Source of the DNA: Gymnothorax reevesii
Taxonomy: Eukaryota; Chordata; Actinopteri; Anguilliformes; Muraenidae
NCBI GenBank assembly: GCA_029721435.1
Contig: CM056587.1
Coordinates: 17,988,667-18,052,666, forward strand
Length of the DNA stretch: 64,000 nt
Direction: 5' to 3'
Each line of letters begins with the position of its first letter. The stretch's first letter is position 1. Shown in pieces: positions 1 through 11,162 of the stretch. Made by a program: the position numbers and the translations under genes. The notes under the pieces are model-generated. The model was not told the DNA's origin and searched no databases. It saw only the letters and a program-made list of their open reading frames with translations.

Positions 1-540
1 GCCTCTGTGTAGAGGAGGGAACTCTCGCCCATGGGCATTAGCTCAATTAGCTGCCTCAAAATGGTGGAAAGTACCAGTAAATTAACCAGAGTCATTGTCC
101 TGCTTACAGCTGAGTAAGAGCAGCAAACACTCTGACAATCCATCTTCATGCAATAGCGCTAATTAGCATTTTCTTTTGTGCTGAAGAAACTACTCCTATT
201 ATACAGCATTTGGCGGAGCAAAATCTAAAAGCAGTGTTCTATCAGGTGTTTCACTATGTAGTACATCAGCATTTTGAAAAGTTCAATTTTTGCATAAGAC
301 TGGACAAAAGGAAACATAATTTGCACGTGTTGTAGGAGGTGAGCTGTTCCTTGCATGAGATTACGTGGAAATTGAAGATTTCAAGCAAAAATGTTCAGTA
401 ATGTCTTGAAAGTAGAGTGCAAATTGGGTCTAAAAAAGAGCAGTTAAGGCCCAGGTACACAACTCTGCTGGAGGACAAGTACATCATCACTGTCCAGCAG
501 GAGAAACACTGGTCTTCAAAGTTTTCAGCAAGCGGCTTAA
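1..540. other. noncoding DNA with clustered TAAT motifs
   Basis: No gene is visible. The first 180 bases hold several homeodomain-type TAAT/ATTA cores, including the perfect 10-bp palindrome GCTAATTAGC near 157-166 and AATTAG near 47-53. Short open frames at 395-605 on both strands resemble nothing I know. The stretch could be a conserved regulatory block, but composition alone cannot show that. Confidence 0.4.
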
Positions 541-1195
541 TTGAACAGAACAAATCAAATATCATCAATACCATCAAATACTGGCATTTGGAACGTCTCG
601 ATTAAACAATGTAAGCTTCGTTCCGGCCCTATTATTACACGTACAATTCAAATATGGCGTAATGCCCAGAAATCGTGCGCTCTTCACTGCCCATGGCATC
701 TCAACTCCCCAATGTTTCACAATAATCAACTACTCATAGGACAGAGACCAGTAAGTTATTCCCAATGCAGTAAAAGAGGTATTTATACTTTGGGGGATAT
801 TTGCAGTGACACTGGTCTCTGCTCATTCCAGGACCTGAAACATTCTCACAGCCTCCCAGGGTCTTCTATTTTCCTTTATTTGCAACTCAGGGTGGTCCTC
901 AAAGCTTATGGAGTTCCGTGGAATCGGCCATTGAATCAGCACCCATATCATAAAACTATCACTAACATAGGAGCTTGTCTCTGTTTTTTATCCTTATTTA
1001 CTGATGTTGTCTTATAAGGACACCCCTTCGATAAAATTTGGAGAAGAGATGTCCCGGAATTGAGACCTGATCTTGATTGGAATTCGGTATGGGCTAATAT
1101 TCTCTTAACCTCTCATAATCCCAATCATCAACAAATTCACCTTAACTATGTTGATAGAATATACCGGACTCCAAGAGAGCTACACTTAAGAGATA
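541..1195 (+). pseudogene. L1-type LINE ORF2, C-terminal part, upstream segment
   Basis: The plus frame reads as the region downstream of the reverse transcriptase domain in an L1-type ORF2. Recognisable pieces are the tract IITRTIQIW, the segment LIGQRPVSYSQCSKRGIYTL followed by a LGDI...FQDLKH block, the FLYLQLR piece, and after one in-frame stop (TAA at 1015-1017) the DLDWNSVWANIL...NPNHQQIH...YRTPRELH block. The upstream part of the element is missing, so the copy is 5'-truncated; its left boundary is uncertain (about 540-600). Near 1195 the L1 reading stops at an inverted L2 fragment and resumes at about 1897. In the family this protein is endonuclease plus reverse transcriptase for target-primed integration. 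This copy lacks those domains and is dead. The assignment to L1 rests on recalled motif order. Confidence 0.75.
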
Positions 1196-1900
1196 AGATG
1201 ATACTTTATTATCTGAAGCAGGAAATTTGTTTTACATGTCACAGCTCAGTAAAACGGATAACAAAAATATGTAATAAGTTATAAAAACACAGATACAACA
1301 CATTATATACAACATAAAACATAAAACATTCAGATGCTAATGATGGTTATTAAAAAGGCGTATACTTTGGGGTAAAAATGATTGACGGGCTCGTTTGTTC
1401 TTATTCTTGGCATTCTGAGACGGCGGTCAGAAGGTAAAAACATATATTCTGAATACAAAACGTGAACTATCTCGTAAGATTGAATTTACTTTTTTGAGGA
1501 TTCGTTCCTCATAGGTAGTGCCAAGACTTTCCAAACGGAGACCAATAAGTTTACTTGATATGTTTACAATTTCGTGTAATTTGTTTTTGTTTTGAACAGA
1601 CAGAGATCCATACCAACACAAAAAGCTAAAAGTAGGAATGCTCTTGATGAAACAATTGTAAAATATGCATAAAATGGTATTATCAATGTTAAAATGACAA
1701 AGTTGTCTTGAAAGATGTAAACGTTGCTGCCCTTTCTTGTAAATATAATCACAGTTTGATTTCCAGGTAAGCTTAGAGTCTATAATGGTTCCCAAATACT
1801 TATACTCTGACACACTTTCTATTTCTTCTCCTTTGATAACAACTGGCTTCAATGGACATTTGTTCTTCCTAAAGTCCTGATGTGTCTCCTGACAGACTCT
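1196..1900 (-). mobile_element. L2-type LINE 3' end inserted in the L1
   Basis: This minus-strand retrotransposon fragment separates two halves of one L1 copy. Its 3' end lies at the low-coordinate side, where the minus strand reads AATAAAG followed by a short AT-rich end near 1196-1215. That resembles the polyadenylation-like terminus of L2-clade elements. The high-coordinate boundary is a 5' truncation near 1900. No clear target duplication could be read, since both junctions are blurred by a few bases. Confidence 0.65.
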
Positions 1901-1903
1901 CAC
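1337..1903 (-). pseudogene. L2-type reverse transcriptase, C-terminal fragment
   Basis: The minus frame carries the tail of an L2/CR1-group reverse transcriptase. The diagnostic piece is EYKYLGTIIDSKLTWK (thumb region start), followed by a KKGQQRL...LCHFNID block, the FSFLCWYGSLSVQNKNKL segment and a KLIG motif. The frame meets a TGA just past residue 158. It then continues in the same frame as PPSQNAKNKNKRARQSFLPQ and RLFN, matching the usual basic C-terminus of these proteins, and ends at the TAG at 1337-1339. The single stop and missing N-terminal 80 percent make it non-functional. The normal role is reverse transcription of the element RNA at a nicked target. Confidence 0.75.
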
Positions 1904-2511
1904 TGTACTTTATGACCCCTTGAGGTGCCTGGCACACTCTCCATATGTTTTGGGAATGCCCTCCTGTTGCTCGTTTGTGGGATGAGGTTTCCTCGGATAT
2001 TTTCTCAGTGACGGAGCCGCTGTCTGGATCTGCTTTACTTCTGAATGATGTTTCTCAGCTACTGACCCTTGGCTACCGGAAAAGGCTCATTTTTGTTGGT
2101 ATCACTGCAGCTAAGAAATTGGTGGCCATGAGATGGAAACACCCTGATAAGCTTTCGGCGAGCAGTTGGTTACTCACATTTCTTGGCGTAATTTACCTAG
2201 AACTACCCACTGCAAGTGTGATTGGCATTAAAGATTACAATATTGGATTGTGGGTATTCAGCAGCTGAAAAGTTAAAGGAACGAATTTAACTTTTTGAAT
2301 TTTTCATATTTGACATTTGCTGAACCTGACGGGGCCTGGGGTAGGGGTGGGGGGATGGACTTTTTATTTTTTTTTGTTTATTTATTTATGTATTTATTAT
2401 TATTATTATTACTTTTTATTACTCATCATTATTCTATGCTGTACTGATTATTACATACACTTTCCTTTTTCTTATATTGAATAAAAAAAATATTTGATCC
2501 AAAAAAAAAAA

Positions 2512-2512
<1 letters not shown>
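1897..2512 (+). mobile_element. L1-type LINE 3' end, downstream segment with poly-A
   Basis: The L1 interrupted at about 1195 resumes here. The frame from 1945 reads FWECPPVARLWDEV, the zinc-knuckle-like WECP motif near the end of many L1 ORF2 proteins, followed by a hydrophobic C-terminal block ending with TGA just before 2270. A 3' untranslated tract of about 230 bases follows, rich in G then T, with AATAAA near 2480 and an A-run at 2501-2511. The poly-A tail merges into a TA microsatellite, a common outcome at LINE tails. Frameshifts precede 1940. Together with 541-1195 it forms one 5'-truncated copy. Confidence 0.7.
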
Positions 2513-2577
<65 letters not shown>

Positions 2578-2582
2578 ATATA
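2513..2582. repeat. (TA)n microsatellite at LINE tail
   Basis: About 30 uninterrupted TA units directly after the A-rich L1 tail. Probably expanded from that tail. It creates spurious YIYIYI open frames on both strands. Confidence 0.97.
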
Positions 2583-5500
2583 TTGGCATTTGCTGCCGGA
2601 AAAGATGACTCTGCGAAACTGGCCTTGTCCTGACCAGCCAGGACAACATGAGACAGCAATGATGACACGCAATTATAGGGATACCAGCTCTGTTTGATAT
2701 TAATTTCTGCTGGAGCATAAGTGCCAGTAGCTATGCCTCTTTGTGCCCTCTTCAATAGGAAGTGGAGGCTGATGATTGTTTGGGGCCGGTACACATCATC
2801 AGCCCTGTCCATATTAAACCTGCTCATAGCTTTGGTAAATATTGTGTCCTGGGTGCTGCTTCATTTTAAAATGTGCTGGGTGTACGTAGGTAAGAATATA
2901 CATACATATTCATCTCAAAATCCATCCATCTCAGGTAGTATGTCCCTGAAAGCTGAGGGACTCTCCTTAATTTGGCTTCAGCTCCCTGATATCAGACATA
3001 AATCCCCTGCGACCGGACAGTGTCCACCCCGTGCAGACGTGAAGTTCGAAGCTTCTAATCTCTTCAAAAGTACCCACAACCCCCTGATCACTCAAGATTT
3101 GTCTCAAGGAATTCATTTTTGCATGGGTGGGATGCCTTTGTCGCAGATGTTGTTTTCTACCAGACGAAAATGAGGGGCTGACTCGATCGTGAAATTTTTC
3201 ATAAACTTTTATTGCTTTATCCTTTCATCAGGTTATTCCATTTAGCGCGACTCTTATCTCTCTGAAAACTGAATCTGAAATCTGCAATAGCAATCCGCCA
3301 CTTTATTGCAAAGCAACTGAATGTTAAACCGAGGCCGTTTTTCCCTTCACAATCAAATATACGTCTGAGGCAAGTTCTGCTCCATAAACACATTTATTGA
3401 ATTTCTCTGTTTCCCTATTACAGAAATACACACTCAAACACACACTACTTTATTTGCGGTCCAGCGGGCAGGGGAAGAGAGCGTCGAGTTCTCAGCTTCG
3501 AGTCTTCGGTGTCAGTGCTGTTTATGTTCAGTTTGTTTGCGGGCAGAAAATTACATTCTTTCGGCCCATTCTCATGGAGTCAAGCGGAACAGCCCTTTTT
3601 CTGCTGAGCCACGTCACACACATCCGAACTGACACAAAACAGACTGCTCTAATGCACTCCCGCCTGATCTCCATAATCTCCTGATACACTATCCACACAT
3701 CACCTTCAACACTTCAGAGGTCCTCAGCAACTCGCGCGTTTCAAGAAGGCACTACGCCAGATTTTGTGCGTTCCTTTCATCTCGGTCTATAAAAAATGTT
3801 TTCGCACTGTGTGATATTGAAAGGACCCGTATTACAAATATCACTTTTTCTTTATTGCAGTTCACCTGTGCAGTGGTTTGTACTGTATCGAACGGCCTCG
3901 AGGGTTGACTTTGAAGACTCCCCCAGGGCAGTGGTTAGCCCCGACCCCCCCCCCCCTCCTTTCCACTTCAGTGAGAGAGACACATGGTTTGAGATTCCTG
4001 CAATTTCTTTCAGTCAAAAACAGACCTGCTCTGCATAGTTCACTTCTATACACCTCCCTCTCCTCCCACAGCACAGACGTTACTTTCTCTTGCACTTGTC
4101 AACATCAATATTCCGGCTGAAGTTAATCAATGTTTACGCGTGTTTGGTCATCATTTTACTCCAGATAGTTTTTTGTACCGGGGCCAATACTGCACTGGAT
4201 CTGCTATAAAGTTATAACTGAAGGACAGCTTCATTCCAAGTCTCCTGCAGACGTGGAATCTGCAGTATTTGCAATTCCTATTAATATTTAAACCGAATTC
4301 TACGTGTAGTGAAACTTGCATGGTGACTGCATGTCCTGCTTGATGGTGCATTGAAGAGCCATCATCAAAATTGCATAGGCAGCAGACAATACCTTTCAAT
4401 TTCCAGTGTGTAGAGCACTACAAACCCAGAACAATGTAAGGGGCCAACAGCCTTGTTTATTGGCTAATAAGAGCAGACCTCATTATAATAAAGGGGATTC
4501 CCCGCTACGGTACAGCCGCCTCTTCACTCCGTTATTCAGAGGGGATAAAATAACAGGCAATTCGTGGGATTTTTATTATAAGTTTATAACCTTCCCTTTG
4601 GAAATCTAAAAGCATAATAACTTGCCAGAGAAAGCAGTGTTATGCGGGCCCTTAGATATATCACGCCTCAGTAGCTGTATGTCAATTCCTGAGACAATAG
4701 AAGGGCAAATCTTGTCAATAAAAGCCACATGAGGGATACTCGAACTAAGCCATACATTTAAAATCCGATCCAGTTTTTTTCTCCCGGGAAATTAATTGAA
4801 CAACAATTGCTATACTAATTTCCCAGAGTGTGGTCAGTTTTTGGCCCAATGGGACCATTCTTTGAGGGATTGAGCAATGCAATATGATTCAATGTTGCTA
4901 TATGATTCCATGCATGAATCTGTGAACGTAATTCTGACACACGCTATGCTAATACTAGGTAAATTGACGAAATCAATTGAAAAAAAGCACTACACTATCA
5001 TCTATAGAACCTCAGCACAGAAGAATCATAATTCATTCTACTGTATTTTTTTATGCAATTCATTTTACCGAGGAAGTCATCCACATAACTCATAACACGG
5101 GGACAAAATGAGAATAATATTTACCTAAGCCTAATATTTCTGTCAACTGACAGCGTTTCAAGCCAGTGAACTGTGGCTGTGGGTGACTGAAAGCAAGGAT
5201 TTTCATATTCATTAAAACTTGTAATCAAATTGCACATTATGCATTCCACGTTCGTGTCATTTTTCCGTCTGATTTCATTTCGTTTAGCTGACTTAGACTC
5301 GAATGGTTTGCACTTTCTTTCACAGATGGATTATAGAGTGGATTAGAAAGGATACAGTTCTCTGCTTTTGCCCATTGTGTAAAACATAAGATTACGCAGA
5401 ATTTCAGAGATGCCTTTGTCTCCAAAACGCACCCCAGCTTTCTTAATTTAAGGAACAGGAGAGAGATCTGGAAGGAAGTGTGGCAGGACTGGAGAAAAGA

Positions 5501-6200
5501 GCTTATCTATTTCAATGCCTGTCAGCCAGGATAGTTCTCCGATACAAGTTATGCAAATTCACTTTCAGTGACCTAATTTATGCAATAACAAAATATACAT
5601 ATTTCACCAACTGAAACAAGGTTTTTTTTTCTGGTGATCAACTGTTCATTAATGTTTAAGTGAAACAAAATAGAATATTTCTTATTCAAGGCAACTGCCT
5701 GCCGTCAACGTGCATTTTTAATATTATTCTGAAAGTAGGAAAAGGCTGGTAGGCATTACAGCAGCTAAGAGAGTGAACTTGAGTGAAAGTGATTTCAAAG
5801 AAGCTCTGAAGTCATGAGTGGAATTGTCTCTACCCGAGACAGCTCCAATTATGCATTCAATAAACACATTCTCCTTTGTCGTCTGATTTTACAGTGCTGA
5901 TATCTGAATTTGGAGAAGCATAAACTACGTAAATATATCTAAATAAATGTTTGTGCTCTTACACTTGAACGGGCTTGTGAATATTACGTGTATAATGCAT
6001 AGAAACCAGCTTTGCAACATACATCAGAAATGAGCAGGAAAGCTCTGAGCTCTTGCCCTCCGACATCACTGAGGCCTGGAAAATGACAATAAAATTTTCA
6101 GGGCCCATATGACTTTAACAATACTGGATTGAAAGAATCGTTGAGGTTGCGTTGCTTGTTATCGTTTACAGTATATATGTGAAATATAATTTAACTACGA
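2583..6200. other. no gene recognised
   Basis: AT-rich DNA with no repeat family or exon that I can name. A possible donor (TAG|GTAAGA at 2889) is preceded by an acceptor-like tract near 2757. However, the frame open after that acceptor stops before the donor, so I do not call an exon. A run of Cs lies at 3948-3957. Confidence 0.5.
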
Positions 6201-6205
6201 AACAA

Positions 6206-6538
6206 AGATCTCTGCGTGCTCAGTTACGTTCAGGAACCCTACCACTAGCAACTGAAACAGGTAGATTAAATGCCACCCCTGAGGAGGGGGGGATTTGTTT
6301 GGTTTGTAGACGAAGTTGAAGATGAGGTTCACTTTTTGTTTTACTGGCCAGGATATAAAGAAATTAGAGATACAATTTTCAGGAAAATGGTCTCGGTCTA
6401 AGCTGATGTCTTTGAATTGGACGACCATGAAAAATGGGAAATTTGTTCTAGAAAAGTGACCTTCTTCGTAGTAAATTTCATTTGCAAGGTCTGGGATATA
6501 AGACAGAGTTTTTTGTTCGGATCTGCTTTGCCTAGTTA
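6206..6538 (+). pseudogene. LINE ORF C-terminal fragment (decayed)
   Basis: The meaningful frame is on the plus strand although the longest open frame is on the minus strand. It reads LRSGTLPLATETGR, then after a frameshift in a G-run near 6290 it continues EVEDEVHFLFYWPGYKEIRD, a stop at 6398-6400, and FICKVWDIRQSFLFG. The pattern L-R-x-G-x-L-P-L-x-x-E-T-G-R plus C-x-x-C and VEDEVHFLFYC (here the final Cys is Trp) recalls the zinc-binding-like tail following reverse transcriptases of non-LTR retrotransposons. I cannot place it in a clade. One frameshift and one stop make it dead. Confidence 0.6.
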
Positions 6539-6544
6539 AAGTCA

Positions 6545-7834
6545 AATGTTTTCCTTCCTAAAGTCTGATGTTCTGGCACCTGTGATACAAAAAATGATTT
6601 TTGTTTATGACATTCATGTGCATGTATAATTATGATATTTGACTTCTGTATGTGACATTACATGAAAAGTAAATGTTACTGCGACCACTGTAACCACTGA
6701 ATTTCGTGCGTGTCATATCAACTCTCAGTGTGCACGACATGTTTAAGAAAGATATCATTCATTCTTTCATTCATTCAATTTAGAGATTCTTCCATTTTTA
6801 TCTTTTCTCCACATTTACTATTGCTATTTTATCACTTAACAAGGCTAAGTGTGGGCCATTTTCTCTAAGGGACTTTCATCCAATTGCAGGACATGTTGCT
6901 TTTCAGAACTAGCACTTCTGAGACTCTAATCAGAAAAGAACAAACCCTTTTCACAGAACCTGACATTGGCATGTATGAGAAATTCATCTTCGTCTGGCTC
7001 TTAATAATATAAAGGCTTTTTCTCTCTCAACAGGCATTCAACTCACAGAAAAAAGAACCTAAAAGATTGAGGTAGAAGCGGCATGAATTAAACATGGTAC
7101 ACTTATGGTCTTTGTTATTTTAAAGAAAACAGACATTAAATGCAAACATGCACCTTGAATTTTAAATGACTAAAAATCTGAAGTGCAGAACATATGTACT
7201 GTAAGTACTTTTACGTGTACGCTCCCTGATGACTCCAGCGCTCGCAGAAAGCTTGTCTGTGTAACAGAAGTACATCATCTCATCAAAAGCCCATTACTGT
7301 ATGGATTGACCAAGATACCTCGATTAAACAAAACTTTCATTGACTGAAAAATCCGTCAATATGATTAACCCATTAAATGCTGAAACAAATACGCTAAGGC
7401 CAAGGACTCCTTCAGCTTCTCTTGGAAAAAAAAGTTTGAATACAGTTGTTCAATCATGACCACGGACTTACGTGATTTGCACTTCTGTTTCGAACAAATC
7501 TCAGTGCGGAAAAAAAGAGCCAATGAAGAATTATGATTTTTTTCTAAACATAGTCCAATATTAGCCAGGTATAACAAAATAAATATGAGTAATCAGGAGG
7601 CTTTTGAGACCCAAACAGCCAAATACTAGTGTGAATGCTAACGCCGCATCATAACAGTAAACCTCATCGATTCACCGAAAACTAAAGCGAGCCATATGCT
7701 CTCTCCTGTCCCTTTTACAAATCCTCAGCTGTGTAAATGAGATGGTGATCAGCTGCCAGTTAACAGCACTGCATGGGTGTCTGTGCTCTCCATACTGCTA
7801 AGACTTCACCACCTATATAACCTGCACAGGTGCA
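6545..7834. other. no gene recognised
   Basis: AT-rich intergenic or intronic DNA. A short ATTC/TTCA-rich patch lies at 6755-6780. I see no repeat family and no convincing coding frame. Confidence 0.5.
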
Positions 7835-8320
7835 CATTTGAACACAGACTCAAACAGACAAACACGAAAACACAAAGACTCACTCATACCACGCTCAAAT
7901 GAACACTGACCACACAGGCATACACAGACTCACACATGCAGAAACACAGACACAAACAAATACACAGAGACAGTTACAGCGCACTCTCATAAATACAGAC
8001 ACATACACGCACACATAAACACAGACAAACACAAAAAATACACAAATGCAGACACACCCATACTATGCATAAATGAACGAAGACACACAGGCACATACTG
8101 ACACAGATAGACAGACACACAGATGGTAAAAAACAAATGCACGTAGACAAATACAGTGCAGTATCACAAAAACGGACACACACACACACACACACACACA
8201 AGCACACACACACACACACACACATACACACCCGCACGCATACGTACACACACACACACATGCACATGCACTCAGACAGACACACACACAAGCACACGCA
8301 CGTGCACACACACTCAGACA

Positions 8321-8358
<38 letters not shown>
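7835..8358. repeat. CA-rich low-complexity tract with (CA)n core
   Basis: About 340 bases of degenerate CACAGA/CACAAA-type sequence grade into pure CA repeats at 8175-8214, 8214-8240 and 8322-8358, broken by CAGACAGA units. The gradation suggests an old, repeatedly expanded microsatellite. All long open frames here are repeat artefacts. Confidence 0.95.
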
Positions 8359-8362
<4 letters not shown>

Positions 8363-8562
8363 GACAGCAGTCTCTTACCAGTGTGTGGGCCTGTGGACAG
8401 AAGAGCACAGAGGTGATGAGGCTCACAGGCACTGAAACATATGCACCGGCCTCAAGAGCTACGCCACCTTCCGTCTCAACCCCGGCTCCTCTGATTGGCT
8501 GCTACGCTGCTGTCTCCCAGGAGCACGAGGTACACAGTCCAAACAGGTCCAGCAGCCACCCA

Positions 8563-8565
8563 CTG

Positions 8566-8598
<33 letters not shown>
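8563..8598. repeat. (CT)n microsatellite
   Basis: Pyrimidine tract with about 14 uninterrupted CT units, 200 bases after the CA tract. Confidence 0.95.
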
Positions 8599-8599
<1 letters not shown>

Positions 8600-8604
<5 letters not shown>

Positions 8605-9590
8605 TCTGTTCATTCTGGTGTTTTCTTGGTGCGCTGCCACAGAACACTGCAACTGCTCAAGAGTCGCAGGAGACTTGGGAGGTGGGACGGGGGGGGTTGG
8701 GTCAATTAATAACCCCCCCCGATTCTGCCACTCACCCCAGAAGGACAGGACAGGGCCCTGGCTGCCTGACAGATATCCGGGAGTGTTAATTAGACCAGGG
8801 CGATGGGCCTCAGGGGTGTGGGGGAATGGTGACATTAGCGAGTGCATTTTCTCTGTATATTATCCAGGTTTGTTTGAGGCAAACAAGATGCCCTCACTAC
8901 AGTCTGCATTTGTGTGCACTACTCTCATTAATTAGGACAAATATTTTCAAACTGTATTTCTGCAGGGCAGGAACAGCCAATGAAAAAGGGCAAAGTGGAC
9001 AACTGGCTATACAGTAACACAACTGATCGTCAAGAGAAAAAAATCATATTTACTTTTTCTGATGTCACAGATCAAGCTTGCAAGGGAGTCTGTTAACAGG
9101 TATTCATGATGAAAAAAAAAAAATAACATGCAAAATAGTTAAGCACAGCAGGTGTACTTTGGAGATAATATTTGCATGACTTGACAGACACATGAATCAC
9201 ACCTCGCTTCGCTGATGAACGAAAGGAAGTTGCTTGAGCTCTTTGCATGAGTTATTTCATTAGTAGTTCCACTTGACATAATAAATGTAAGAGTCTTGAA
9301 GTGATTGGGTTAAAATCTTGACTCCCTCTTAATGGCTGTCTGAAATCTGCAGGGCTCCTCTGCTCAGTGATTCTAACAGATCTTCAACTAAATTCCTCCT
9401 TAATTCAAGATTGACCTCAAAGTGATCGTAGGGCCGTGATTTGTATTCTAACAGTAGTTTGTGTCTGTCTGATGTCTGCGTTCAGTAATATTTATGTTGC
9501 GATCCCTCGCATGTGTTCCTCCTCTTTAAGACCAGCGGCTCCACAGTGTATCACCAGGGACCTGCGGCCTATCATTTATTCGCAAGATAA
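8600..9590. other. no gene recognised
   Basis: Mixed composition with a short GGGGGG/CCCCCCC pair near 8690-8718. No exon or element identified. Confidence 0.45.
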
Positions 9591-9599
9591 CCTTTGCAC

Positions 9600-9695
9600 A
9601 CCAGCCAAAAACCTGCCTGAACTCAGCCAGCCAACAGAAAACCTGCCGGTCCAACAGAAACGGGTCCAACAGAAAAAATGCAGGTCCAGCAGAAT
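9600..9695. repeat. degenerate tandem of a CCAACAGAAA-type unit
   Basis: CCAACAGAAA occurs three times and CCAGCAGAA once between 9628 and 9692, with spacing of roughly 15-20 bases, so a decayed short tandem repeat. It abuts the following hairpin element. Confidence 0.6.
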
Positions 9696-9703
9696 CAACA
9701 CAT

Positions 9704-9938
9704 TCTCATCCTGACTCATCATATCAGGATGCTATTTGACCAAGCGTTGATACACGACAAAACAGGAGGCTTTTGGTGTCCATAATTGAGATTTAGGGTT
9801 AGGGTTCGGGTTAAGGGTTAGGGGTTAGTGGGTAGGGTTTGTTTTAACTGCCATCAAATAAGGATGCTAAAAGCCTCCTTTTTTATCTATATTGATGGTT
9901 GGTCAGGGAGCATCACAATATGATGCATCCGGATGAGA
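9704..9938. mobile_element. hairpin MITE with telomere-like loop, copy 1
   Basis: A 235-bp palindromic element. The left end TCTCATCCTGACTCATCATA pairs with the right end, whose complement starts TCTCATCCGGATGCATCATA. Inner arms also pair (AGGAGGCTTTTGGTGTCC at 9765 with AAAGCCTCCTT near 9868). Each arm is about 90 bases. The unpaired centre (9795-9838) is a degenerate TTAGGG array (TTAGGGTTAGGGTTCGGG, then variants). A second copy lies at 25606-25846 with the same arms and the same centre, which proves it is a dispersed element. It has no coding capacity, so it would depend on a transposase elsewhere. The superfamily is unknown to me. Confidence 0.75.
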
Positions 9939-9944
9939 CTGGGC

Positions 9945-11095
9945 TAAAATAAAATATGGTAGTCCTACAGAGAAGCTGCCACTTCCCTCTGTCCTCAGCC
10001 CAATTCTAATAAAATCTGTCTAAATAATTGTCTGAATCTTGTACTTCAGTCTCAAGTCTTAAACTGTTATTTTTTTCCCCCTCAAGTCATGAATATTTGC
10101 TTGTCACTGTGTGTTCCCGTGCGCTTGACAAGTACATTTTTGACATGTCCCACAGGAAAACCTTAAAATAAATCAAACTCTCTCCATATCTGCAGAATTA
10201 TCTAGTAAATAAAGTCATATAAATAAGATTTTAGGCATAAATAAAGACTGGAATGAGTACTTTGTGATGCGCTCTCCCTACCCTGACTGTGCCCTTGTTT
10301 TTGCACTGTCTCCTGCCTCGACTCACCCAGTGCACACAGCCCATGCAGAGAGATAAGGACAAAGACACTGGCGTGCGTTCGCACAGACTGCTGCTCTTCC
10401 CACCGACCCCAACGCCAGGCTGTGAAACCGACAGCCTGACAAGACTCACGAGAGCCACTCCGACGGCACCGAGCCATCCTGCAGAAAGCAAAGAAATAAA
10501 ACTCTCTCCCTATATCCTGAAATTGGTTCTTGAATCAAAAAAACCCCATGCTGAGATACCATCAGTGTCCTTCACTAAAGGGCATTGTGTCCGTCTGTTT
10601 CGGACATGCCAATCAAGACATATAATCAGCACATATCAGAGCACCTACCAGGACAGATAGAAAGTGGTCCCTGCATTTGCTGTAGATCAATGACAGTTTA
10701 AAGGGCCCCAGTGCCTGATGACTAGAGTCACTGTATGTCTTGGGCTGATCAGGTCCAGCACATAACAGACCTGATACAACAATATCAAAGTTTAATTGTA
10801 CATTTTAATGGGATCCCAAAATGGAAATTATGATAGGATGTATGTTAATGTCCCTATACAGTTAGTAAAAAGACCAAGTGTACATGCCAGATTTTAAAGG
10901 ATACTTCTATCGGCGTGTCAGACAAGACATACGGCAAAAAATTTTGTCAGTTAGTTTCATCAACATGGTTGTCATGAGCGGCGTGATTGTACCGCAAAGT
11001 AGACTGCAAATGTACCGCAGACAGTGACTGAGCAGTTCTGAATTAGCTTAAAATGTGAAATTTTGCAGACACACCCATGCGCGTATGTGAATGAA
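9945..11095. other. no gene recognised
   Basis: No element or exon identified. A minus-strand frame at 10202-10477 and overlapping frames lack family features. Confidence 0.45.
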
Positions 11096-11109
11096 AGCAC
11101 ACGCGCACA

Positions 11110-11155
<46 letters not shown>

Positions 11156-11162
11156 GACACAC
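11096..11162. repeat. (AC)n microsatellite
   Basis: ACGCGCAC-type start grading into about 18 pure AC units. A short (AG)n run follows at 11301-11319. Confidence 0.95.

Noticed and set aside
2757..2888. Plus-strand exon ending TAG|GTAAGA
   Set aside because: The best open frame stops before the donor, and the acceptor tract is short.
6195..6545. 116-codon minus-strand frame as a gene
   Set aside because: The plus strand reads as a LINE C-terminus, so the minus frame is its shadow.
8063..8416. Cys/Val- and His/Thr-rich open frames
   Set aside because: Artefacts of the CA microsatellite.
9795..9838. Interstitial telomere from chromosome fusion
   Set aside because: The same TTAGGG-like centre lies inside both copies of a hairpin element, so it belongs to the element.
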